64,000 nucleotides of DNA from Muriicola jejuensis (GCF_010671595.1 NZ_JAABOP010000001.1:868001-932000); one strand, 5' to 3'; numbered from the stretch's first letter, positions 16,481 through 26,561 are shown. Notes: generated by a model from the sequence alone, not told the origin. Made by a program: numbers and translations.

Positions 16481-19400
16481 GTGGCGAAACACACCATCCC
16501 TCCTATCTACGCACAGTCTCCCCAACTAGGGAAACTGGGGAAAGCTATTGCCCAATCCGAACAAACCACCCTCCTCAACGGCCTTGTAGGATCCGCTAAA
16601 TCCTTTGTGGTAGCCGAGGCCTTCAGGACATCAGACCATCCCTTTCTCTGGGTCCTCCGTGACAAGGAGGAAGCTGCCTACTGCCTGAATGATCTCGAAC
16701 AGCTCATAGGAGATGAAGAAGTACTCTTTTACCCAGGAAGCTACCGGAGGCCATACCAGATCGAGGAGACCGACAACGCCAACGTCCTGCTGAGGGCGGA
16801 AGTACTCAACCGCATCAATTCGAGAAAGAAACCGGCCATCATCGTTACCTATCCGGATGCCCTCTTTGAGAAGGTGGTCACTCGCCAGGAGCTCGATCGC
16901 AATACACAAAAAATCAGGGTGGGCGATTCCCTTTCCCTGGATTTTCTCAATGAGGTCCTTTTTGAATACCAGTTCCACCGGGTGGATTTCGTCACCGAAC
17001 CCGGGGAGTTTGCCGTTCGGGGAGGTATCCTGGACGTCTTCTCCTTTTCCCACGATCAACCCTACCGCATCGAGTTCTTCGGGAATGAAATAGACAGCAT
17101 CCGCACCTTTGATGTAGAGACCCAGCTCTCGGTTGAGCCGGTGAAAAAGATTGCCATAATTCCCAACGTGGAGAACAAGTTCACCAGGGAATCCAGGGAA
17201 AGCTTTCTAAAATATATCAACCGGAATACAACGGTCTTCGTAAGTGATATGGAAGTGCTGCACGAGCGGATCACCTCCTTTTTTGAAAAGGCTAAAGAGG
17301 CCTTTGCACAACTTTCTGAGGAGATAAAGCATCAGCATCCGGAGGAATTATTTATCAGCGCCGACACACTTGAAGCGGAACTCGGGCAGTTCCCGTTGGT
17401 CACTTTCAAGGGGGTGTCCGATACTGACAATGCTGAAGAGATCCTTTTTAATACAAGGCCTCAACCGGTCTTCAACAAGAAATTCGACCTCCTGCTGGAG
17501 AACCTGAACGAGAACGAGCGTCTCGGGTACCGCAACTACATCTTTTGTTCCTCCGAACAGCAGGCACAGAGGTTTCACGACATCTTTGACCAGATCGGGA
17601 AGACCGTACACTATCAAACCCTGGTCATCCCCATCCATGATGGGTTTATAGATGAAGACCTGAAGGTTGCCTGTTACACGGACCACCAGATCTTTGAGCG
17701 CTACCACAAATTCCAGATCAAGAACGGATACGCCAAAAAACAGGCCATCAGCCTCAAGGAACTCAATAAGCTGACTGTAGGGGATTATGTCACCCATATC
17801 GATCACGGGATTGGAAAGTTCGGGGGACTAAAGAAAATTGACGTAGAAGGGAAGACCCAGGAAGCCATCAAACTGATGTACGGAGAAAGGGATATCCTCT
17901 ATGTCAGTATCCACTCCCTGCACAAGATCTCAAAATACAACGGAAAGGATGGAACGGTCCCGAAGATCTACAAACTGGGGTCGGCCGCCTGGAAAAAACT
18001 CAAACAAAAGACCAAGTCGAGGGTAAAGAAGATCGCGTTCGACCTCATCAGCGTGTATGCGAAAAGGAGGCTCGACAAGGGTTATGCCTACGGACCTGAC
18101 AGTTACCTGCAACACGAGCTGGAGGCCTCCTTCCTCTATGAGGATACCCCGGACCAGGTGACCGCCACCCAGGACATCAAAAAGGACATGGAACGGGAGC
18201 GGCCTATGGACCGACTCATTTGCGGGGATGTGGGGTTTGGCAAAACAGAGGTCGCCATTCGGGCGGCGTTTAAGGCCGTGGACAACGGGAAACAGGTAGC
18301 CGTACTGGTGCCTACCACCATCCTGGCTTTTCAGCATTTCCGGACCTTTACAGAACGACTCAGCGATATGCCGGTCAGGGTGGATTACCTTAACCGCTTC
18401 CGCACCTCCAGGGAAAAGAAAGAGACCCTTACAGCCCTGGCCGAAGGGAAGGTCGACATCCTTATCGGGACGCACCAGCTGGTCAACAAGAACGTGGTAT
18501 TTAAGGACCTGGGGCTTCTCATCGTGGATGAGGAACAAAAATTCGGCGTGGCTGTCAAGGATAAACTTAAGGCCATCAAGGAAAACGTGGATGTACTCAC
18601 TCTTACGGCCACCCCCATTCCCAGGACATTACAGTTCAGCCTGATGGCCGCCCGCGACCTGTCGGTGATCACCACCCCTCCCCCGAACAGATATCCCATC
18701 GAAAGCCATGTGATCCGATTGAACGAGGCATCTATCAGGGATGCCATTTCCTATGAACTCCAGAGGGGCGGCCAGGTGTTCTTTATACACAACCGGATCC
18801 AAAATATCAAAGAAGTAGCCGGTATGCTGCAGAGGCTGGTGCCGGATGCCAGGATACGGGTAGGACACGGGCAGATGGAAGGCAAAAAACTCGAGAACCT
18901 GATGCTCAGTTTTATGAACGGGGAATTTGACGTTCTGGTCTCTACCACCATTGTGGAAAGCGGCCTGGATGTCACCAATGCCAATACCATTTTTATAAAC
19001 AACGCCCATAATTTCGGGTTGAGTGATCTTCACCAGATGAGAGGTCGGGTAGGACGAAGCAATAAAAAGGCCTTTTGTTATTTCATCACCCCTACATACG
19101 ACGCCATGACGCCCGAAGCCCGCAAGCGCATTCAGGCACTGGAAGAATTCACGGAACTGGGTAGCGGTTTCAACATAGCGATGAAGGACCTCGAGATTCG
19201 AGGGGCGGGCGACCTGTTGGGTGGGGAGCAAAGCGGTTTCATCAACGAGATCGGTTTTGAGACCTATCAGAAGATCCTGGCTGAAGCCGTAGAGGAGCTC
19301 AAGGAGAATGAATTCAGGGACCTTTATGAAGAAGAGGGGGTAGAGCGGTCTTATGCGAAAGAAACGCAGATCGATTCGGATTTCGAACTGCTCTTCCCTG

Positions 19401-19849
19401 ACGATTACGTGAACAACGTCACCGAAAGACTGACCCTGTATACCGACCTAAACGAGCTGAAGAACGAAAATGAACTGCAGGAATATCAACGGCAGCTCCG
19501 GGACCGGTTCGGACCCCTGCCGGAACCCGTGTCCGATTTGTTAAACTCGGTGCGCATTAAGTGGCTGGCCAGTAAGATAGGGCTGGAAAAAGTAGTGATG
19601 AAGAAAGGCAAGTTCCTGGGGTATTTCGTTGGGGACCAGCAATCTACTTTCTATCAGAGCAGGGTATTTACGGACCTGCTCCAATACGTACAAAAACATC
19701 CAGGTCTGTGTCGAGTCAAGGAAAAACAAACTCGTAACGGGTTGAGACTGCTCCTGACCTTTGACAAGATCCACTCGACGGCCGAGGCACTGGAAGCACT
19801 AAGTTCCCTGGTAGGAGAATCTTTGGAGGCCTCCCAGGAGGTCAACTGA
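16481..19849 (+). CDS. mfd: Transcription-repair coupling factor
   Basis: A protein of about 1122 residues that displaces RNA polymerase stalled at lesions and recruits UvrA. The order is the usual one. First comes the UvrB-homology region (GEFAVRGGILDVFSF). Then comes the RNA-polymerase-interacting CarD-like domain (VGDYVTHIDHGIGKFGGL). The translocase has Walker A GDVGFGKTE, DEEQ, TATPIPRTL and QMRGRVGR, and the C-terminal TRCF domain closes the chain. The frame extends back to a TTG at 16436, but a consensus promoter lies inside that extension, so I chose the GTG at 16481; TTG at 16475 is the alternative. It follows the four-gene DNA repair cluster. Confidence 0.95.
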   Translation: MAKHTIPPIYAQSPQLGKLGKAIAQSEQTTLLNGLVGSAKSFVVAEAFRTSDHPFLWVLRDKEEAAYCLNDLEQLIGDEEVLFYPGSYRRPYQIEETDNANVLLRAEVLNRINSRKKPAIIVTYPDALFEKVVTRQELDRNTQKIRVGDSLSLDFLNEVLFEYQFHRVDFVTEPGEFAVRGGILDVFSFSHDQPYRIEFFGNEIDSIRTFDVETQLSVEPVKKIAIIPNVENKFTRESRESFLKYINRNTTVFVSDMEVLHERITSFFEKAKEAFAQLSEEIKHQHPEELFISADTLEAELGQFPLVTFKGVSDTDNAEEILFNTRPQPVFNKKFDLLLENLNENERLGYRNYIFCSSEQQAQRFHDIFDQIGKTVHYQTLVIPIHDGFIDEDLKVACYTDHQIFERYHKFQIKNGYAKKQAISLKELNKLTVGDYVTHIDHGIGKFGGLKKIDVEGKTQEAIKLMYGERDILYVSIHSLHKISKYNGKDGTVPKIYKLGSAAWKKLKQKTKSRVKKIAFDLISVYAKRRLDKGYAYGPDSYLQHELEASFLYEDTPDQVTATQDIKKDMERERPMDRLICGDVGFGKTEVAIRAAFKAVDNGKQVAVLVPTTILAFQHFRTFTERLSDMPVRVDYLNRFRTSREKKETLTALAEGKVDILIGTHQLVNKNVVFKDLGLLIVDEEQKFGVAVKDKLKAIKENVDVLTLTATPIPRTLQFSLMAARDLSVITTPPPNRYPIESHVIRLNEASIRDAISYELQRGGQVFFIHNRIQNIKEVAGMLQRLVPDARIRVGHGQMEGKKLENLMLSFMNGEFDVLVSTTIVESGLDVTNANTIFINNAHNFGLSDLHQMRGRVGRSNKKAFCYFITPTYDAMTPEARKRIQALEEFTELGSGFNIAMKDLEIRGAGDLLGGEQSGFINEIGFETYQKILAEAVEELKENEFRDLYEEEGVERSYAKETQIDSDFELLFPDDYVNNVTERLTLYTDLNELKNENELQEYQRQLRDRFGPLPEPVSDLLNSVRIKWLASKIGLEKVVMKKGKFLGYFVGDQQSTFYQSRVFTDLLQYVQKHPGLCRVKEKQTRNGLRLLLTFDKIHSTAEALEALSSLVGESLEASQEVN

Positions 19850-19866
19850 TGAACCACATCTCACGC

Positions 19867-20526
19867 TTAAAGGTTCTTCAGGTCCTTGATGGTCTTGAAG
19901 GCGATATCCACCTGTTCGTCATTCACGATGATGGTAAATTCGTTGGTGGTGGAGATCACCTCAAAGAGGACGATCCCTTCCCATGCCAGTCGCTGGAAGA
20001 TAAAGTAATAGATCCCCGGAACGGAAACATTCTCAGCAGGCAACTTGACGGTAATAGAAGAAAGATCCGTGGCTTTTTGGGTACATTTCTCCCCTTTGAA
20101 AAGGGTTTCCACTACCCCATCAAGGCTGTTACTCACCACGATGTTGAGTTCGTTTACCCCCCGTGATGAGGTGTAAAACACTTCCTTGTTTTTACTGACC
20201 TCCTTCAGGAGCTGGGTCTGGTTGTCCAGTATGGTCTCCGAAACGAGGTAGGTGAAGTCGGTAAGAGAAGACCGAACGGTGATCTCCCCAATATTCTTCA
20301 GAACTTTAAGGATGCGGTGGGTAGCCCTGAATTCGAGGTCGTCCGAGAGTCGTTTTAACGCCATCACGATAGCCCCATTGCGCACGTCCTTCCCCAACTC
20401 TTCCTCAATTTCGGACTTGATGATTCGCGACAGGGAGGTAAGGTTGATGATCCCTTGTGACAGGGCACTTTGAAGAAAGGGTTTCTTCCGGATGTATTGC
20501 TCAACCACAGAGGAAATGGTCTTCAT
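19867..20526 (-). CDS. Conserved protein with ACT-like C-terminal region
   Basis: A 219-residue cytoplasmic protein without recognisable catalytic motifs. The N-terminal half (residues 1-90) is helical with a conserved-looking block, GIINLTSLSRIIKSEIEE, resembling a helix-turn-helix-like fold. The second half reads as one or two ACT-like beta-alpha-beta units (ITVRSSLTDFTYLV, ELNIVVSNSLDGVV, GIVLFEVISTTNEFTIIVND). The last of these resembles the ACT tail of aspartate kinases. A ligand-binding regulatory role is an inference. It is convergent with mfd (17-base gap) and downstream of yraN. Confidence 0.6.
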   Translation of the reverse strand: MKTISSVVEQYIRKKPFLQSALSQGIINLTSLSRIIKSEIEEELGKDVRNGAIVMALKRLSDDLEFRATHRILKVLKNIGEITVRSSLTDFTYLVSETILDNQTQLLKEVSKNKEVFYTSSRGVNELNIVVSNSLDGVVETLFKGEKCTQKATDLSSITVKLPAENVSVPGIYYFIFQRLAWEGIVLFEVISTTNEFTIIVNDEQVDIAFKTIKDLKNL

Positions 20527-20571
20527 CTCTTTTCTTTCAAATATAACAATATGTTATAAATAAAACGATTT

Positions 20572-20931
20572 CTAATAAGGAGAAAAAGCGGCCTGCAGGT
20601 GTTCCAGGGTATATCGGTCCTGAAAATGGAGGATATAGATGATGTCGAACCTCACGTCCACATCCAGTAAATTCTCAAGTACGTAATGGTCTGCTGCCTG
20701 TATGAGAAGGTTTCTCTTTTTCTGCCCGATCGAGAGGTCCAGGGGTTGTAAATGCCCTGCACGCCTCATCTTCACTTCCACCACGGCAAGAATGTCCCCT
20801 TTTTGGGCGAGGAGGTCTATCTCAGCCTTTCCGAAACGATAATTTCTCCTGAGGATGATATATCCCCTCTCGGTAAGCCATCCCGCCGCAAGGTCCTCCC
20901 CTTTCCTGCCCAATACATTTTGCAGCCTCAT
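20572..20931 (-). CDS. YraN/UPF0102 endonuclease-like protein
   Basis: A 119-residue UPF0102 (YraN) protein with the restriction-endonuclease-like core: GRKGEDLAAGWL, RNYRFGKAEIDLLAQ and VVEVKMR, i.e. the E...D...ExK arrangement of nuclease folds. The cellular role of YraN is not established; a link to DNA processing is suspected from fold. I used the Met at 20931, which gives the family-normal N-terminus MRLQNVLGRKGEDLA. A start at 20961 adds ten residues. The ACT-like gene follows on the same strand after 45 AT-rich bases. Confidence 0.85.
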   Translation of the reverse strand: MRLQNVLGRKGEDLAAGWLTERGYIILRRNYRFGKAEIDLLAQKGDILAVVEVKMRRAGHLQPLDLSIGQKKRNLLIQAADHYVLENLLDVDVRFDIIYILHFQDRYTLEHLQAAFSPY

Positions 20932-21068
20932 ACTCCCTTGAAAATTAACAAAATAGCGCATTTCATCGAAAAATGGCTGCAGAAGGCCGTTATTTCGAGC
21001 CTGAGATTGTACTTTAGGTATCCGGATATCGAATTTCTGGTGTTTTCCATACTAAGGAATTGTATTAA

Positions 21069-21110
21069 GCGTTAAGAATTTGCCCCTACACACATGAACG
21101 TTCTTAAAGC
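21069..21110. repeat. Inverted repeat upstream of the DUF1800 gene
   Basis: GCGTTAAGAA (21069-21078) and TTCTTAAAGC (21101-21110) are complementary at nine of ten positions across a 22-base spacer. It lies just before the DUF1800 ATG. It could be a leader hairpin or a dyad operator; there is no T run. Confidence 0.3.
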
Positions 21111-21123
21111 CTAAAAAACAACT

Positions 21124-22632
21124 ATGGAATTTTTCGTTAATTGTAACACCTCTACATTAGCGCCTTACACCACTCCCCTGGATAAAACCAGGGCGGCGCA
21201 CCTGTACAGAAGATTGGGATTTAGTGCATCGGTTCAGACTGTGGATCAGGCTGTGGGCCAGAATGCGGGAACCCTGGTGGACTCCCTTATCAACGAGGCC
21301 ATCAACATGCCTCCCCTGGCCGCTCCGGCATGGGCAGACTGGAACAATAGCAACTACCCGGATGACGATGATCTGGCCCGTCAATTGAGAAGGGCCCAGA
21401 CCGAGGAATGGGCAGTGGCCTATACCAATGGATTGCTAACCAACAACCTCCGCGACCGGCTGAGCTTTTTCTGGAGCAACCACTTTGTGACAGAACTGGA
21501 CGTTTATAACTGTCCGGGATTCCTATATTATTATATCAATTGCCTGCAGCGAAATGCCATTGGGAACTTTAAGACCTTTGTCAGCGAGATCGGTCTCACC
21601 AGTGCCATGCTCTATTATCTCGATGGAGCCTATAACAACGGGAACAACCCCAATGAGAACTACGCAAGGGAATTATATGAGCTCTTCACCCTTGGGGAAG
21701 GAAATGGATATACAGAACAGGATATCATTGAAACTGCAAGGGCCTTGTCCGGCTACACCGAAAGAGGAGACGTCGGATGCTCCCAACCTCTTTTCGATCC
21801 CACGAGTTTCGATGCAGGAACCAAGACCATCCTGGGGCAGACGGGTAACTGGAATTACGATGACGTAATGGACATCCTCTTTCAGCAACGCCCCACTGAG
21901 ATTGCGACCTTTATCTGTGGCAAACTCTATGAATACTTCGTTCACCCCGATTCTGACGATGATGCGGGCAACGCGCAGACCATTATCAGCGGGATGGCGG
22001 CGACGATGGTGGCCAACAATTTCGAAATAGCCCCTGTACTTTCTCAACTCTTCAGGAGCCAGCACTTTTTTGACGATGAGGCTATAGGGGTCATCATTAA
22101 GAGTCCGTTCGACCTCTATTTGAACCTTATCAATGAAACCAGCTTTGCATATAATGACAATACTATACTCAATGTAGTAGATACTACCAGAATGCTCGGG
22201 CAGGAATTGTTCGATCCCGTGGATGTTGCGGGTTGGCAGAGAGACCGTACGTGGATCAATACCAACTTTATCATCGGCAGGTGGTTAACCTTGGAGGTCT
22301 TCCTCGAGTTGTTCTTCCAGGGCAACCAGGAACAGTTCAGGACCCTGGCCATGAATGCCGTAGGGCCCGCTGACAGCAACACCAGCAATCCCGAAACCGT
22401 GGTGAGGGCACTGGTAAACAAGTTCACCCCCCTTGGCTTGCTTACCGAACAGGATTTTCAAAATGCCCTGGATGTCTTCAAGATCGATGATGTTCCGGAA
22501 GAATATTACGGCCCGGACTACATCCCAGGAGGCCTCGGCCTTTGGATGCTCTCCGTAAGCCCTGAAGTTCCCCAGCAGGTCTTTTTACTCCTGATGCATT
22601 TGTCCAGACAACCCGAGTTTCAACTTAAATAA
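21124..22632 (+). CDS. DUF1800 family protein
   Basis: A 502-residue DUF1800 protein. Typical blocks are LYRRLGFSAS near the N-terminus, RDRLSFFWSNHFVTE, NENYARELYELFTLG and the C-terminal VAGWQRDRTWINT. No signal peptide is obvious. DUF1800 proteins are almost always encoded next to a DUF1501 protein, as here (10 bases apart), and the pair is thought to act at or beyond the cell envelope; the reaction is unknown. The conserved His, Glu and Asp residues suggest an enzyme, but no active site is established. Confidence 0.9.
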   Translation: MEFFVNCNTSTLAPYTTPLDKTRAAHLYRRLGFSASVQTVDQAVGQNAGTLVDSLINEAINMPPLAAPAWADWNNSNYPDDDDLARQLRRAQTEEWAVAYTNGLLTNNLRDRLSFFWSNHFVTELDVYNCPGFLYYYINCLQRNAIGNFKTFVSEIGLTSAMLYYLDGAYNNGNNPNENYARELYELFTLGEGNGYTEQDIIETARALSGYTERGDVGCSQPLFDPTSFDAGTKTILGQTGNWNYDDVMDILFQQRPTEIATFICGKLYEYFVHPDSDDDAGNAQTIISGMAATMVANNFEIAPVLSQLFRSQHFFDDEAIGVIIKSPFDLYLNLINETSFAYNDNTILNVVDTTRMLGQELFDPVDVAGWQRDRTWINTNFIIGRWLTLEVFLELFFQGNQEQFRTLAMNAVGPADSNTSNPETVVRALVNKFTPLGLLTEQDFQNALDVFKIDDVPEEYYGPDYIPGGLGLWMLSVSPEVPQQVFLLLMHLSRQPEFQLK

Positions 22633-22642
22633 ACCTACTGTT

Positions 22643-24337
22643 ATGTGTAATAATCATATCCCTATCAATATAAAGAACAACCATGGCCACGACGAGGAAC
22701 ACAAATTCTGGAGTCGGCGGTCCTTCCTGCAGGCCCTGGGAATAGCGGGTTCGGGTTCCATGATGCTGGGCAGCCATATGCTCACCGCTTCTGCTCCCTC
22801 CCCCCTTACAGCGGCCATAGCCAATGCCGATTCGGACAATATCCTGATTCTCATCCGCCTCTCCGGAGGGAATGACGGTCTGAGTACGGTGATACCCATA
22901 CAACAGTACGATGTGTATGCGAATGCCCGACCCAATATCTACATTCCGGAAAGCAAGGTGCTTAAACTCACAGACGACTTTGGTATCCCTTCCTACATGA
23001 GTGCCCTCGAATCCATGTGGGGAGAAGGACAGTTCAAGGCAGTACACGGTGTAGGGTATGAGAACCAGAGCCTTTCTCACTTTACAGGATCAGACATTTA
23101 CGCCAATACGGACCTGACCACCACCGGATTCTCCGGCCTTAATACCGGATGGATGGGTCGCTATTTTGAAAATATCTACCCTGATTACCTGATCAACCCC
23201 CCAGCCTCACCGGCTGCGATACAGATCGGGCAATTCGGGAACCTCGTCTTCCAGGGCGAAGAGACCAACTACGCCTTTGTGACCTCCAACATCGATCAGT
23301 TGGAGGAGATCGCGGAAACCGGGGTACAGTACAGCCTGGATCCCGCCTTGTTCAACCAGTGTATGTACGGTGACCAGCTTCGCTTCCTCAGGGGAGTTGC
23401 GAATACAACCTATGAATACGCCGGTTTGATCCACGAGGCCTATATGAGGGGGCAAAACCAGGTTGAGTACCAGGACAATGGGTTCGCAAGGCAACTGGCC
23501 TTATTGGCCCGCCTTATCAAAGGAAATCTCGGTACCAAGGTGTACATGATCTCCATGGGAGGTTTCGACACCCACGGGAATCAGCCACTGGCTCACGAGC
23601 GACTGATGTCTAACCTCTCTATAGCCGTGAACAATTTCTACGAAGACCTGACCTTTACCCAACAGGATGAAAAGGTGCTGAGTATGACCTTCTCGGAATT
23701 CGGACGAAGGATCTTTGAAAACGGTTCTAACGGTACTGACCACGGGAAGGCAGCTCCTACCCTTTTCTTTGGATCGGGGCTGAATGGAAGCGCTTTTGTA
23801 GGGGATCACCCCTCCCTGGAAAACCCTAACGGCAGGGGGAACCTGGAATACACCATGGATTTCAGGGACCTGTACGCCACGGTCCTGGCAGAATGGATGT
23901 GTGTGCCTATCCCACTGGTGGAACAGCACCTGCTGGACCACCCATACAATCCGGTTAACCTCGGGTTCAATTGCAGTGGGGTAGAATTCCCGGACATCGC
24001 CTACAGTGACGAACCCTTTACCCCGCCCACGCCCATGGATCCGAATTCAGAGGACCCGAGCGAAGAACTGTTGAACGCCATTGTACATAAGCCCTTCTAC
24101 CCCACAGATCAGAGTCCGCATATCTACCTGGAAATGCCTTTTAGCGCCCATGTGGATATACAGCTCTACAACATCCTGGGACAGAATGTGGGTACTATCT
24201 ACAACGAGATGATGTTCGAGGGCTCGGTGGAGATCAACATCAGAGAAAGAATGCCCATGCACCTGTCTACCGGAAAATACATTTATCGCATCCAGGTACA
24301 GGACCGCAAAATGTCAAAGTCCGTTATGGTGGCATAA
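22643..24337 (+). CDS. DUF1501 protein with twin-arginine signal and type IX sorting-like tail
   Basis: A 564-residue DUF1501 protein, a relative of the alkaline-phosphatase/sulfatase superfamily (SGGNDGLSTVIP, FDTHGNQ, SEFGRR, GTDHGKAAP). A twin-arginine motif SRRSFLQALG at residues 24-33 precedes a hydrophobic stretch, predicting Tat export of a folded protein. The last 85 residues form a beta-sandwich tail (VDIQLYNILGQNVGTIYNE, STGKYIYRIQV, KSVMVA) like the type A C-terminal sorting domain of the type IX secretion system. Surface attachment or secretion is therefore likely. It is the partner of the upstream DUF1800 gene and the last gene before a terminator. Confidence 0.88.
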   Translation: MCNNHIPINIKNNHGHDEEHKFWSRRSFLQALGIAGSGSMMLGSHMLTASAPSPLTAAIANADSDNILILIRLSGGNDGLSTVIPIQQYDVYANARPNIYIPESKVLKLTDDFGIPSYMSALESMWGEGQFKAVHGVGYENQSLSHFTGSDIYANTDLTTTGFSGLNTGWMGRYFENIYPDYLINPPASPAAIQIGQFGNLVFQGEETNYAFVTSNIDQLEEIAETGVQYSLDPALFNQCMYGDQLRFLRGVANTTYEYAGLIHEAYMRGQNQVEYQDNGFARQLALLARLIKGNLGTKVYMISMGGFDTHGNQPLAHERLMSNLSIAVNNFYEDLTFTQQDEKVLSMTFSEFGRRIFENGSNGTDHGKAAPTLFFGSGLNGSAFVGDHPSLENPNGRGNLEYTMDFRDLYATVLAEWMCVPIPLVEQHLLDHPYNPVNLGFNCSGVEFPDIAYSDEPFTPPTPMDPNSEDPSEELLNAIVHKPFYPTDQSPHIYLEMPFSAHVDIQLYNILGQNVGTIYNEMMFEGSVEINIRERMPMHLSTGKYIYRIQVQDRKMSKSVMVA

Positions 24338-24359
24338 GCTATCCCTACATCGCTATAGC

Positions 24360-24422
24360 AGCCCTTGTATTTTAGGTTCATAAACACAAATAGGACCACT
24401 GAATACAAGGGCTTTCTTTTTT
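24360..24422 (+). terminator. Terminator after the DUF1800-DUF1501 operon
   Basis: AGCCCTTGTATT at 24360-24371 pairs perfectly with AATACAAGGGCT at 24402-24413, and TTCTTTTTT follows. The 12-bp stem is strong, but the 30-base loop is unusually long for an intrinsic terminator. Confidence 0.75.
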
Positions 24423-24454
24423 CTCCGGACGGGAAGCGGGCATAAAAAAATGGT

Positions 24455-24462
24455 TATTTTTG
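24455..24462 (+). promoter_or_regulatory. Candidate metG -7 element
   Basis: TATTTTTG matches TAnnTTTG and lies 20 bases before the metG ATG, so the leader would be very short. No clear TTTG is found at the -33 position. Confidence 0.45.
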
Positions 24463-24482
24463 TGCCTTAATCCTCGAACTTG

Positions 24483-26561
24483 ATGGCCACAGACCAGAAA
24501 GAATTTTCCCGATATACAATCACAGCGGCCCTGCCCTATACCAATGGTCCCATCCATATAGGCCATTTGGCGGGGGTTTACGTGCCTGCAGACATCTATG
24601 CCCGCTTTCTCAGGCTCACAGGAAGGGAGGTCGTTTTCGTCTGCGGAAGCGATGAACACGGGTTCGCCATCCCGATGAAGGCAAAAAATGAAGGCATCTC
24701 TCCTAAAGAGCTTATCGATAAATACCACGGGATCATCAAAAGGTCCTTCGAGGATTTTGGGATCACTTTCGACAATTACTCCCGTACTTCGGCTTCCATC
24801 CACCATAAAACTGCCAGTGATTTTTTTGTCAGGATGTACGAACAGGGAGATTTTATAGAGGAGACCACAGCTCAGCTTTACGACGAACAGGAGCAGCAGT
24901 TCCTCGCAGACCGGTTTGTTACCGGGACCTGCCCTAAATGCGGCCATGAGGAGGCCTATGGCGACCAGTGTGAAAATTGCGGGTCTTCCCTCAATGCCAC
25001 CGACCTGATCAACCCAAAGTCAACCCTTTCCGGCGCCAAACCCAGTTTAAAGGAGACCAAACACTGGTTCCTGCCCCTGGAGCGGTATGAGGATTTTCTC
25101 AAAAAATGGATCCTCTCAGATCACAAGAATGACTGGAAACCCAATGTATACGGGCAGTGCAAGTCCTGGATTGACGACGGTCTGAAACCCAGAGCGGTCA
25201 CCCGCGACCTGGACTGGGGTATCCCTGTTCCGGTAAAAGGAGGCGAAGGGAAGGTACTCTACGTATGGTTCGATGCGCCCATAGGATACATCTCTTCCAC
25301 AAAGGAATGGGCAGAACGGGAAGGAAAGGACTGGAAACCTTACTGGCAGGACAAGGATACCAAACTCGTGCATTTTATCGGGAAGGACAATATCGTGTTC
25401 CACTGTATCATCTTCCCGAGCATGCTCAAGGCCCATGGGGATTTTATCCTGCCGGAGAACGTCCCTGCCAATGAGTTCCTCAACCTGGAGGGACAAAAGC
25501 TATCCACTTCCAAGAACTGGGCCGTATGGCTGCACGAGTACCTGGAAGATTTTCCCGGGTCCCAGGACGTACTGCGGTATACCCTTACGGCCAACGCCCC
25601 GGAGACCAAGGACAATGATTTCACCTGGGCCGATTTCCAGGCACGGAACAACAATGAGCTGGTCGCCATCTTCGGGAACTTTGTCAACCGGGTGGTCGTG
25701 CTTACTGAAAAGTACTTCGACGGAGTGGTTCCTGCATCAGGTACTCTGAAGGAAGAGGACAGGGAGACCCTCGAGGCCCTTCGTCAATTCCCCGGGACTA
25801 TAGCCCAATCCATCGAGCGCTACCGCTTCAGGGAAGCCGGACAGGAACTCATGAACCTCGCCCGCCTGGGTAATAAGTACCTGGCAGAACAGGAGCCCTG
25901 GAAAGTGATCAAAACAGACAGGGAAAGGGTTGGGACTGTCATGCATACAGCCCTTCAGATCGCTGCGGCCCTGGCGGTGCTTAGCGAACCTTTCCTGCCT
26001 TTCTCTTCAGGTAAATTGAAGAAGATGCTCAACCTGGGCACTCTGAGTCATGCTCTGGACTGGGATCGTATCTCGGCCAGTGAAGTACTCTTACCCGAAG
26101 CGCATAAACTGGGAGAGGCCGAACTCTTGTTCAGGAAAATCGAGGATGAGGAGATCAAAGCACAATTGGACAAACTGCAAGCTACCAGGGAATCAAACAG
26201 TTCAAAAAACAAGAGCGTTATGCCACAAAAAGATACGATCGCTTACGAAGATTTTTCAAAAATGGACATGAGGGTAGGCACCATCCTGGAGGCCGAAAAA
26301 ATGGCGAAAACCAAAAAACTCATGATCCTGAAGGTCGATACGGGATTGGACAAAAGGACTATCGTTTCAGGGATCGCTGAACACTTTTCCCCCGAAGAGA
26401 TCATCGGGAAAAAAGTAACAGTACTGGTAAACCTGGCTCCTAGGCCTCTTCGAGGAGTCGAAAGTCAGGGTATGATCCTCATGGCAGAGGATGCAGAAGG
26501 TAAACTGACCTTTCTGAGTCCTGAGCAATCTGAGGTTCCTAATGGGGCCTTAATCTCCTGA
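24483..26561 (+). CDS. metG: Methionyl-tRNA synthetase
   Basis: A 692-residue class I aminoacyl-tRNA synthetase that charges tRNA-Met. The HIGH-type motif is in [12 protein letters not shown]. The zinc knuckle has CPKCG...CENCG, and the KMSKS-type loop reads KLSTSKNW. The last 110 residues, starting [14 protein letters not shown], form the EMAP/Trbp111-like tRNA-binding domain that also dimerises the enzyme. A TTG at 24480 could extend it by one residue, but the ATG at 24483 is natural. Length and domain set are complete. Confidence 0.97.
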   Translation: MATDQKEFSRYTITAALPYTNGPIHIGHLAGVYVPADIYARFLRLTGREVVFVCGSDEHGFAIPMKAKNEGISPKELIDKYHGIIKRSFEDFGITFDNYSRTSASIHHKTASDFFVRMYEQGDFIEETTAQLYDEQEQQFLADRFVTGTCPKCGHEEAYGDQCENCGSSLNATDLINPKSTLSGAKPSLKETKHWFLPLERYEDFLKKWILSDHKNDWKPNVYGQCKSWIDDGLKPRAVTRDLDWGIPVPVKGGEGKVLYVWFDAPIGYISSTKEWAEREGKDWKPYWQDKDTKLVHFIGKDNIVFHCIIFPSMLKAHGDFILPENVPANEFLNLEGQKLSTSKNWAVWLHEYLEDFPGSQDVLRYTLTANAPETKDNDFTWADFQARNNNELVAIFGNFVNRVVVLTEKYFDGVVPASGTLKEEDRETLEALRQFPGTIAQSIERYRFREAGQELMNLARLGNKYLAEQEPWKVIKTDRERVGTVMHTALQIAAALAVLSEPFLPFSSGKLKKMLNLGTLSHALDWDRISASEVLLPEAHKLGEAELLFRKIEDEEIKAQLDKLQATRESNSSKNKSVMPQKDTIAYEDFSKMDMRVGTILEAEKMAKTKKLMILKVDTGLDKRTIVSGIAEHFSPEEIIGKKVTVLVNLAPRPLRGVESQGMILMAEDAEGKLTFLSPEQSEVPNGALIS

